Shown piece after piece: positions 33,344 to 39,912 of a DNA stretch of 39,912 bases; positions within the stretch are counted from its first letter, which is position 1; each line of letters opens with the position of its first letter. The position numbers were made by a program, and so were the translations under genes. A model generated the notes under the pieces. The model did not search any database, was not told the DNA's origin, and saw only the letters and a list, made by a program, of their open reading frames with translations. The DNA is taken from NCBI GenBank assembly GCA_902784755.1, contig CACZVX010000014.1, forward strand, positions 1 through 39,912, in the 5' to 3' direction. Origin of the DNA: an uncultured Prevotellaceae bacterium (GTDB lineage Bacteria > Bacteroidota > Bacteroidia > Bacteroidales > Bacteroidaceae).

Positions 33344-33351
33344 TATATTTG
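33344..33351 (+). promoter_or_regulatory. -7 element of the uxaC promoter
   Basis: TATATTTG fits TAnnTTTG. No clear -33 TTTG lies 19-20 bp upstream, where the region overlaps the spacer of the divergent ansA promoter. A weak core would fit a regulated gene. Confidence 0.6.
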
Positions 33352-33391
33352 CAGAAAGAATTATCTAAGTACTTAAAAACAAATACAGACT

Positions 33392-34801
33392 ATGAAGCAA
33401 TTTATGGATGAAAATTTCCTGCTAGAGACCGCAACAGCGCAGGATCTTTTCCACAATCATGCGGCTAAAATGCCTATTATCGACTACCACTGTCATCTCA
33501 TTCCTGAGATGGTTGCGAAGGATCACAAGTTTAAGAGCATCACGGAACTATGGCTTGGTGGTGACCACTATAAGTGGCGTGCTATGCGTACAAATGGTGT
33601 TGATGAACGTTTCTGTACAGGTAAGGACACCAGTGACTGGGAGAAATTTGAGAAGTGGGCAGAGACTGTTCCTTACACATTCCGTAATCCCTTGTACCAT
33701 TGGACACATTTGGAACTAAAGACGGGTTTCGGTATCACGAAGCTCCTCTCTCCCAAAACAGCTCGTGAAATCTTTGATGAATGTAACGATAAACTGCTGA
33801 ATGACCCAGAATATACGGCCCGTGGCTTTATGCGCCGTTATAATGTAGAGACTGTATGTACAACTGACGATCCTGTTGATGACCTTCACAATCATATTGA
33901 ATATGCCAAGACCAAAGGTGAGAAGGATGCACGCATGATTCCTGCCTGGCGTCCTGACAAGGCCATGAATATTGAAAAGCCCGACTTTGCCGACTATGTG
34001 AATAAACTTGAAGAAGTTTCTGGTGTTACGATTACTACTTTCAAGGACATGGTGGATGCACTCCAGAAGCGCCATGATTTCTTCCATGAAATGGGAAGCC
34101 GCTTGAGTGACCATGGTATCGAGGAGTTCTATGATGAGCCTTACACCGATGCTGAGATTGAGAAGATCTTTGCGAAGGCTATGAAGAAAGAGGCACTCTC
34201 AGAACTGGAAACTCGTCAGTATAAGCATTGCTTCCTGAAGATTTGCGCTGAAATGGATCATGCCAGCAATTGGACACAACAGTATCACTATGGTGCCATC
34301 CGTGATAACAATACACTGATGTACAACCAACTTGGTCCTGATACAGGTTTCGATTCTATCGGTGAGTTTAATACTGCCAAGGCAATGAGCCATTTCCTCA
34401 ATGAACTAAACACAGAAAAGAAATTGACGCGTACCATATTGTACACATTGAACCCATGTGCCAATGAAGTGATTGCCACAATGCTGGGTAACTTCCAGGA
34501 TGGTTCATGTCCTGGTAAGATTCAGTTTGGTTCAGGCTGGTGGTTTAACGATCAGCTTGATGGTATGGAGCGCCAGATGAATGCTTTGTCTGTTCTTGGT
34601 TTGCTGAGCCGTTTTGTTGGTATGCTTACCGATAGCCGTTCATTCCTCTCGTATCCTCGTCATGAGTATTTCCGCCGTTTGCTTTGCAATTTGTTGGGTA
34701 ATGATGTAGAGAAAGGACTGCTACCGGCAGATATGGAAAGTCTTTACCGAATGGTTGAAGACATCTCTTATAATAACGCAAAGAATTATTTTAAGTTCTA
34801 A
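33392..34801 (+). CDS. uxaC: Glucuronate/galacturonate isomerase
   Basis: This 469-residue enzyme converts D-glucuronate to D-fructuronate and D-galacturonate to D-tagaturonate. The UxaC pattern DYHCHLIPEM near the N-terminus (metal-site His-x-His), TDDPVDDLHNH (about 154-164) and GSGWWFNDQLDGMERQM near the C-terminus are diagnostic. Normal length. It would take up galacturonate set free by the pectin enzymes at 2162-7909, although it is 25 kb away and separately transcribed. Single-gene unit with a terminator. Confidence 0.95.
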   Translation: MKQFMDENFLLETATAQDLFHNHAAKMPIIDYHCHLIPEMVAKDHKFKSITELWLGGDHYKWRAMRTNGVDERFCTGKDTSDWEKFEKWAETVPYTFRNPLYHWTHLELKTGFGITKLLSPKTAREIFDECNDKLLNDPEYTARGFMRRYNVETVCTTDDPVDDLHNHIEYAKTKGEKDARMIPAWRPDKAMNIEKPDFADYVNKLEEVSGVTITTFKDMVDALQKRHDFFHEMGSRLSDHGIEEFYDEPYTDAEIEKIFAKAMKKEALSELETRQYKHCFLKICAEMDHASNWTQQYHYGAIRDNNTLMYNQLGPDTGFDSIGEFNTAKAMSHFLNELNTEKKLTRTILYTLNPCANEVIATMLGNFQDGSCPGKIQFGSGWWFNDQLDGMERQMNALSVLGLLSRFVGMLTDSRSFLSYPRHEYFRRLLCNLLGNDVEKGLLPADMESLYRMVEDISYNNAKNYFKF

Positions 34802-34808
34802 ACGATTA

Positions 34809-34837
34809 AATCCCGATGTTTTTCATCGGGATTTTTT
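34809..34837 (+). terminator. Terminator of uxaC
   Basis: AATCCCGATG (34809-34818) pairs perfectly with CATCGGGATT (34824-34833); a T5 loop and a T run follow. Confidence 0.9.
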
Positions 34838-34854
34838 ATATTATTTTTCAAAAA

Positions 34855-34886
34855 CTTGCATTTTTCAAAAATTAACTGTAATTTTG
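34855..34886 (+). promoter_or_regulatory. Promoter of the polysaccharide-export gene
   Basis: CTTG (34855-34858), 20 bp, TAATTTTG (34879-34886), 31 bp before the start codon. Confidence 0.75.
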
Positions 34887-34916
34887 CAGCCAAAATTGAC
34901 AATTAATTGCTTGATT

Positions 34917-35720
34917 ATGAAAAAAATTCTAATTCCATTTGTGGCTGTTGCTGCATTGATTCTCACGGGTTGCGCTTCTCCCAAGAAAATTGCTTACTTA
35001 CAACATGCTGAAGACTACAATTATAACGACACACGTTATCAGCATAATATTAAGGTGATGCCCAAAGATAACCTTTCTATTTATATCACGGCAACTGATC
35101 AAGAGGCTGTTGCTGTGTTTAATAAGCATTTTGGAAGTGGTGCAAATAGTAATTACATCTCTCAGCAAGGCGGTATGGGAGGAAGTATGTATTCATATGC
35201 CGTGGACGATGATGGTACTATTAATTTCCCCATTATAGGAAGAATCAAGGTTGAAGGCCTCTCGCGTCTGGAAGTAGAGCGATTGATTGGAGATAAAATT
35301 AGGCCGTATATGGCTGAAGGCGAGAATCCGATTGTCACCGTGCGTTTTAACAGTTTCCACTTTACTGTTATTGGTGAGGTTGGCTCACCTGGTGTAAAGA
35401 CATCTGCTCGTGAGAAATGTAGTCTCATTGATGCTCTTGCCATGTCAGGTGATATTGGTATTCAGGGTAAGCGTGAGAATATTATGCTTATTCGCGAGGC
35501 TGCTGATGGAGGTAAGTCAGTTCATCGTTTGAACATACTTGATCCAAACGTCATGAAGTCACCTTATTTTTATTTACAGCAAAATGATGTGATTTATGTT
35601 GAGCCTAACAGCATTAAAAAGACCAACGCATCCATCGGCACATCAACACATCTTTGGTTCTCGCTGGCAAGTGTGTTAGTATCGTCAGCAACATTGGTTG
35701 TCAATGTAATAGACAAGTAA
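34917..35720 (+). CDS. Polysaccharide biosynthesis/export lipoprotein (Wza/OPX-like)
   Basis: This 267-residue protein begins with a lipoprotein signal (lipobox LTGC, Cys19). A Poly_export domain follows (about 45-140, KVMPKDNLSIYI with GTINFPIIGRIKVEGLSRLE), then a SLBB-like domain (about 145-225, FTVIGEVGSPGVK). A hydrophobic C-terminal segment (about 245-265) could insert in the outer membrane. It should form part of a capsule or exopolysaccharide exit channel. No co-polymerase (Wzc) follows: the next gene is glmS, 61 bp on with no clear promoter. The start at 34917 is set by the promoter; the frame extends back into the uxaC end. Confidence 0.9.
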   Translation: MKKILIPFVAVAALILTGCASPKKIAYLQHAEDYNYNDTRYQHNIKVMPKDNLSIYITATDQEAVAVFNKHFGSGANSNYISQQGGMGGSMYSYAVDDDGTINFPIIGRIKVEGLSRLEVERLIGDKIRPYMAEGENPIVTVRFNSFHFTVIGEVGSPGVKTSAREKCSLIDALAMSGDIGIQGKRENIMLIREAADGGKSVHRLNILDPNVMKSPYFYLQQNDVIYVEPNSIKKTNASIGTSTHLWFSLASVLVSSATLVVNVIDK

Positions 35721-35781
35721 GGAACAACACAAGCCACAAACAAAATAATTATACACAAGTACACAAACACAACATCGCATT

Positions 35782-37626
35782 ATGTGCGGAATCGTAGGAT
35801 ACATTGGAAAGCGTGAGGCTTATCCTATTTTAATTAAAGGACTTAAACGACTAGAATATCGCGGCTACGACAGTGCCGGTGTGGCATTACTCAACGCCAA
35901 AGGTGATTTGAACGTTTACAAGACCAAAGGCAAAGTAAGCGATTTGGAGGCTTACTGTGCTGATAAAGACATTACTGGCAGCCTGGGAATTGCCCATACA
36001 CGATGGGCAACCCATGGCGAGCCTTCTTCTCGTAATGCACATCCGCATTATTCTGAATCCAAGAACCTTGCTCTTATTCATAATGGTATCATAGAGAATT
36101 ACGCTGATTTAAAGTCGAAACTGGCTGAAAAGGGCGTACATTTCCTCTCCGATACAGATACAGAAGTGCTGGTACAGTTCGTTGAGTATGTGATGGTTCG
36201 CAAGAATCTTGATTTACTTACGGCTATTCAACTGGTTCTTCATGAAGTAATCGGTGCCTATGCCATTGCTGTTGTTGACAAGCGGCAGCCTGACACCATT
36301 ATTGCAGCTCGAAAGCAGAGTCCATTAGTCGTCGGTATCGGTGAAGACGAGTTCTTTCTGGGTTCCGATGCTAGTCCTATTATTGAATACACCGACCAGG
36401 TGGTTTATTTGGAGGATGGAAATATTGCGGTTTTAACTCGTGGCGAAGAATTGAAGGTGGTGAACATCTATAATAATGAACTTTCACCCGAGATTAAGAC
36501 CGTTGACATCTCATTAGGACAGATTGAGAAGGGTGGCTATCCCCATTTCATGCTGAAGGAGATATTTGAACAGCCAGAGTGCATTACCAATTGCATGCGT
36601 GGTCGTGTCAATGTGGAAGCCAATCATGTGACTCTTTCTGCTGTTATAGATTACAAACAGCAACTGCTCAATGCCAAGCGCATCATTATTGTAGCCTGTG
36701 GAACCTCATGGCATGCGGGATTGATAGGCAAGCAGATTATCGAGAATCTTTGTCGTATTCCTGTAGAGGTTGAATACGCATCTGAATTCCGTTACCGTAA
36801 TCCCGTGGTTGGCAAGGATGATGTGGTTATAGCTATTTCTCAGAGTGGTGAGACGGCAGATACCTTGGCTGCCGTGGAACTTGCCAAGAAAAATGGCGCC
36901 TTCATATATGGTATATGTAATGCCATTGGTTCCAGTATCCCCCGTGCTACTAATACAGGCTCATATATTCACGTCGGTCCCGAAATTGGAGTCGCTTCCA
37001 CGAAGGCATTTACAGGACAGGTAACCGTGCTGACGATGCTGGCACTTGCATTAGGTAAGGAGAAAGGCATGGTGGATGAGACCGATTATCAGGAGATTGT
37101 TAAGGAACTTAGTGAGATCCCGTCGAAGATGGAAGAGGTGCTTAAACTAAATGAGCGCATAGCGGATCTGAGTCGAACATTCACTTATGCACGTAATTTC
37201 CTTTATCTGGGACGTGGCTTCAGTTATCCGGTTGCTTTGGAAGGAGCTTTGAAGTTGAAGGAAATCTCCTATATCCATGCTGAAGGTTATCCTGCTGCTG
37301 AAATGAAACATGGACCAATTGCTCTGATTGATTCGGATATGCCTGTGGTGGTTATTGCCACACATAATAATATGTATGAGAAAGTGCTCTCCAATATTCA
37401 GGAAATAAAGGCTCGTAAGGGTAGGGTGATAGCATTGGTGAGCAAAGGCGACAATACGATAGCCAATATTGCTGATGAAGTCATCGAACTTCCAGATACA
37501 TTGGAATGTCTCGAGCCACTAATCGCTACGATTCCATTACAGTTGATGGCTTATCACGTGGCTGTATGCAAGGGTAAGAACGTTGACCAACCGAGGAATC
37601 TGGCCAAGAGTGTTACCGTTGAATAA
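35782..37626 (+). CDS. glmS: Glutamine-fructose-6-phosphate aminotransferase
   Basis: This 614-residue enzyme makes glucosamine 6-phosphate, the entry to UDP-GlcNAc for cell wall and surface glycans. The N-terminal Cys2 nucleophile (MCGIVGYIG), RGYDSAG, and HTRWATHG mark the glutaminase domain. Two SIS domains (ISQSGETADT in the first, ALEGALKLKEISYIHAEGY in the second) and the terminal SVTVE follow. The leader lacks any recognisable glmS ribozyme. Probably read through from the export lipoprotein gene. Followed by a strong terminator. Confidence 0.97.
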   Translation: MCGIVGYIGKREAYPILIKGLKRLEYRGYDSAGVALLNAKGDLNVYKTKGKVSDLEAYCADKDITGSLGIAHTRWATHGEPSSRNAHPHYSESKNLALIHNGIIENYADLKSKLAEKGVHFLSDTDTEVLVQFVEYVMVRKNLDLLTAIQLVLHEVIGAYAIAVVDKRQPDTIIAARKQSPLVVGIGEDEFFLGSDASPIIEYTDQVVYLEDGNIAVLTRGEELKVVNIYNNELSPEIKTVDISLGQIEKGGYPHFMLKEIFEQPECITNCMRGRVNVEANHVTLSAVIDYKQQLLNAKRIIIVACGTSWHAGLIGKQIIENLCRIPVEVEYASEFRYRNPVVGKDDVVIAISQSGETADTLAAVELAKKNGAFIYGICNAIGSSIPRATNTGSYIHVGPEIGVASTKAFTGQVTVLTMLALALGKEKGMVDETDYQEIVKELSEIPSKMEEVLKLNERIADLSRTFTYARNFLYLGRGFSYPVALEGALKLKEISYIHAEGYPAAEMKHGPIALIDSDMPVVVIATHNNMYEKVLSNIQEIKARKGRVIALVSKGDNTIANIADEVIELPDTLECLEPLIATIPLQLMAYHVAVCKGKNVDQPRNLAKSVTVE

Positions 37627-37634
37627 ACGTCTAT

Positions 37635-37664
37635 AGGCGGCTCGTTTTTCGAGTCGCCTTTTTT
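37635..37664 (+). terminator. Terminator of glmS
   Basis: AGGCGGCTCG (37635-37644) pairs with CGAGTCGCCT (37650-37659, one G-U) around a T5 loop, followed by six T residues. Confidence 0.9.
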
Positions 37665-37696
37665 ATGGAATTAAGGACAAGTTTGTAAATAGGAAT

Positions 37697-38773
37697 ATGA
37701 AGAAAGTTACATTGGTTTTGAGTGACGGAACGAAGTTTCATGGCAGTTCCTTTGGTTATGATTCACCTGTAGCAGGTGAGGTTGTCTTCAATACGGCAAT
37801 GATGGGATATCCGGAGAGTCTCACCGATCCTTCGTATGCAGGGCAGATGATGACGCTTACCTATCCGTTGGTGGGCAATTATGGTGTACCACCTTTTTCT
37901 GTGGGTAAAAACGGCATTGCTGATTTTATGGAGAGCGACCGGATTTATGCTTCGGCCATTATCGTGAGTGATTACAGTCAGCAATATTCCCATTGGAATG
38001 CAAAGGAGAGTCTGGGAGATTGGCTTAAACGTGAACATGTACCAGGTATTACTGGAATCGACACCAGAGAACTTACAAAAGTGTTACGTGAGCATGGTGT
38101 CATGATGGGAAAGATTCTTTTTGATGATGAACCGGATAATATTCCTGAGGCTGATTACGAAGGTGTGAATTGGGTGGACAAGGTTTCATGCAAGGAAATC
38201 ATCCGTTACAATGAAGGAGCTGGTAAAAAGGTCGTGTTGGTAGATTGTGGTGTTAAAAACAATATCATTCGCTGCCTGATGAATCGTGGGGTGGAAGTGA
38301 TCCGGGTACCATGGAACTATGATTATACGGAGATGGAATTTGATGGCCTTTTTCTGGCGAATGGTCCCGGTGATCCTGACATGTGTGAGGATGCCGTTAA
38401 TGTTCTTCGCCGTCAGATGAGTCTTAGCCGGAAACCTATTTGCGGCATTTGTATGGGTAACCAGTTATTGGCTAAAGCTGGTGGTGCTGAAATCTATAAA
38501 CTTAAATATGGTCACCGTTCACATAACCAGCCTGTTAGGGAGGTTGGTACGAATCGCTGCTATGTTACTTCCCAGAATCACGGATATGCGGTAAATGCAA
38601 AGACATTGGGAAATGATTGGGAGGAACTTTTCGTGAATATGAATGACGGTTCCAATGAAGGAATCCGCCATACGACTAATCCTTGGTTCTCCAGTCAGTT
38701 CCATCCGGAAGCATGCAGCGGACCTGTGGATACGGAGTTTATGTTTGATAAATTTGTAGAAATCCTTAAGTAA
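37697..38773 (+). CDS. carA: Carbamoyl phosphate synthase small subunit
   Basis: This 358-residue subunit hydrolyses glutamine and passes ammonia to CarB, for pyrimidine and arginine synthesis. The N-terminal CarA domain (DGTKFHGSSFGYDSPVAGEVVFNTAMMGY) and the amidotransferase domain (NGPGDP, nucleophile motif GICMGNQLL, FHPEACSGP) are complete. It lies 9 bp before carB. No strong promoter was identified in the 32 bp between the glmS terminator and the start; CAAGTTTG at 37678-37685 is a weak -7 candidate. Confidence 0.96.
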   Translation: MKKVTLVLSDGTKFHGSSFGYDSPVAGEVVFNTAMMGYPESLTDPSYAGQMMTLTYPLVGNYGVPPFSVGKNGIADFMESDRIYASAIIVSDYSQQYSHWNAKESLGDWLKREHVPGITGIDTRELTKVLREHGVMMGKILFDDEPDNIPEADYEGVNWVDKVSCKEIIRYNEGAGKKVVLVDCGVKNNIIRCLMNRGVEVIRVPWNYDYTEMEFDGLFLANGPGDPDMCEDAVNVLRRQMSLSRKPICGICMGNQLLAKAGGAEIYKLKYGHRSHNQPVREVGTNRCYVTSQNHGYAVNAKTLGNDWEELFVNMNDGSNEGIRHTTNPWFSSQFHPEACSGPVDTEFMFDKFVEILK

Positions 38774-38782
38774 AAGACGATT

Positions 38783-39912
38783 ATGAAAGACGAGCAGATA
38801 AAGAAAGTATTGCTCCTCGGTTCCGGAGCATTGAAGATCGGCGAAGCTGGAGAATTTGACTATAGCGGATCACAGGCATTGAAGGCTCTCCGCGAAGAAG
38901 GTGTGCAAACAGTTCTCATCAATCCGAATATCGCAACCGTTCAGACGTCCGAGGGAGTGGCTGATCAGATCTATTTCCTTCCCGTTCAACCTTATTTCGT
39001 TGAGCGCATTATTGAGAAGGAACGACCGGATGGCATTCTGTTGTCATTTGGAGGGCAGACAGCCTTGAATTGCGGTGTAGAACTGTACAAGAGCGGCGTA
39101 CTGGAAAAGTATAATGTGAAAGTGCTGGGAACACCCGTGAAAGCCATTATGGACACCGAGGACCGTGAACTCTTTGTGGAGCGTCTGAATGAAATCGATG
39201 TCAAAACGATCAAGAGCGAGGCCTGTGAAACTATAGAACAAGCCCGAAAAGCCGCAGCAGACCTTGGATATCCAGTCATTATCCGCGCCGCCTATGCCCT
39301 TGGAGGACTGGGAAGTGGCTTTTGTGATAACGAAGAAGAGTTGGACCGCTTAGCTGAGAAAGCCTTTTCATTCTCCCCTCAGGTTTTAGTGGAGAAGTCG
39401 CTAAAGGGTTGGAAAGAGATAGAGTATGAAGTGGTTCGTGACCGTTACGACAACTGTATTACCGTTTGTAATATGGAGAACTTCGATCCCTTAGGCATTC
39501 ATACGGGTGAGAGTATCGTGATTGCTCCTTCTCAAACGCTGACAAATTCAGAGTATCATAAGCTGCGTGCGCTGGCCATCAAGATCATACGCCATATAGG
39601 CATTGTGGGCGAGTGTAATGTGCAATACGCCTTTGATCCTCAATCTGAAGATTATAGGGTAATTGAGGTGAATGCTCGTCTGAGCCGCTCGTCGGCATTG
39701 GCAAGCAAGGCCACAGGCTATCCGCTGGCTTTCGTGGCCGCCAAGTTGGGCATGGGCTATGGGCTGTTTGAACTGAAAAACTCTGTAACAAAGACAACTT
39801 CAGCATTCTTTGAACCTGCCCTTGACTATGTGGTTTGCAAGATACCGCGTTGGGATTTGTCCAAGTTCCATGGTGTGGATAAGGAACTCGGCTCTTCCAT
39901 GAAGTCTGTGGG
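38783..39912 (+). CDS. carB: Carbamoyl phosphate synthase large subunit (partial, 3' end beyond window)
   Basis: The first 376 residues of an enzyme normally near 1,070 are present and continue off the window edge. [31 protein letters not shown] opens it and [12 protein letters not shown] follows. The ATP-grasp segment includes [42 protein letters not shown] and [21 protein letters not shown]. It makes carbamoyl phosphate from bicarbonate, two ATP and the ammonia from CarA. The opening [20 protein letters not shown] differs slightly from the common GSGPIVIGQACEFDYSG, as in a subset of Bacteroidetes CarB proteins. No frameshift is visible. Confidence 0.96.
   Translation, partial: MKDEQIKKVLLLGSGALKIGEAGEFDYSGSQALKALREEGVQTVLINPNIATVQTSEGVADQIYFLPVQPYFVERIIEKERPDGILLSFGGQTALNCGVELYKSGVLEKYNVKVLGTPVKAIMDTEDRELFVERLNEIDVKTIKSEACETIEQARKAAADLGYPVIIRAAYALGGLGSGFCDNEEELDRLAEKAFSFSPQVLVEKSLKGWKEIEYEVVRDRYDNCITVCNMENFDPLGIHTGESIVIAPSQTLTNSEYHKLRALAIKIIRHIGIVGECNVQYAFDPQSEDYRVIEVNARLSRSSALASKATGYPLAFVAAKLGMGYGLFELKNSVTKTTSAFFEPALDYVVCKIPRWDLSKFHGVDKELGSSMKSV

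Noticed and set aside
34755-34916. 54-codon upstream extension of the export lipoprotein
   Set aside because: It overlaps the uxaC end, the uxaC terminator and the promoter; the start at 34917 gives a proper lipoprotein signal.
35721-35781. glmS ribozyme before glmS
   Set aside because: Only 61 AT/CA-rich bases separate the genes, too short and without the ribozyme core.

Overview
The window reads as chromosome from a Bacteroidales bacterium, most likely Prevotella or a close relative. Three things support this. The promoters are of the Bacteroidetes type (TTTG, about 19-20 bp, then TAnnTTTG), and many can be placed by eye. There is a pectin-degradation cluster whose products have short conserved C-terminal tails. 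The gene neighbourhoods are typical of the group: LysE / DUF4924 / rfbD / prfC, coiled coil / zapA / rny, and yrdC / CLC / fmt. No transposase, integrase, phage gene, tRNA or rRNA was seen.

Layout. 1-526: non-coding, repeat-rich DNA with a 22-bp tandem array and a terminator. 527-7909 (minus strand): four secreted proteins, namely a GH28-GH105 fusion, two PL1-type pectate lyases and an Ig-like protein. 7910-8298: a likely small RNA and the promoter of a sigma-70-family factor (8299-8895). 8975-9782 (minus): rpe and an upstream 41-residue gene. 9950-17313: a complete tryptophan operon with a Trp-codon leader peptide and attenuator, ordered trpD-C-F-A, hotdog thioesterase, trpB-E-G. 17328-21987 (minus): PfkB kinase, prfC, rfbD, DUF4924, LysE. 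22121-26580 (plus): ROK kinase, then yrdC-type synthase, CLC channel, fmt. 26581-26940: a second 22-bp array. 26941-28235 (minus): gtrA and rfbA. 28401-31562 (plus): ZapB-like protein, zapA, rny and a hemerythrin/LuxR regulator. 31603-33281 (minus): rubrerythrin and ansA. 33392-39912 (plus): uxaC, a polysaccharide-export lipoprotein, glmS, carA and a truncated carB.

How the genes work together. The left-end enzymes should cut homogalacturonan and rhamnogalacturonan outside the cytoplasm, and UxaC at 33.4 kb could start catabolism of the released uronates. The trp genes convert chorismate to tryptophan, and transcription should be cut short when charged tRNA-Trp is plentiful. rfbA, rfbD, gtrA, the export lipoprotein and glmS all bear on surface polysaccharide.

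Most unusual observation. A 22-bp-period repeat with the core TATGGCATTCTTAC (reverse TAAGAATGCCATA) forms two intergenic arrays (283-402 and 26679-26813). What look like three degenerate units of the same repeat sit in frame inside trpF (12211-12276), where the protein carries an extra segment. A different GC-rich palindromic repeat appears to have been absorbed into the N-terminus of TrpB. Together these suggest a genome in which short dispersed repeats invade both intergenic and coding DNA.
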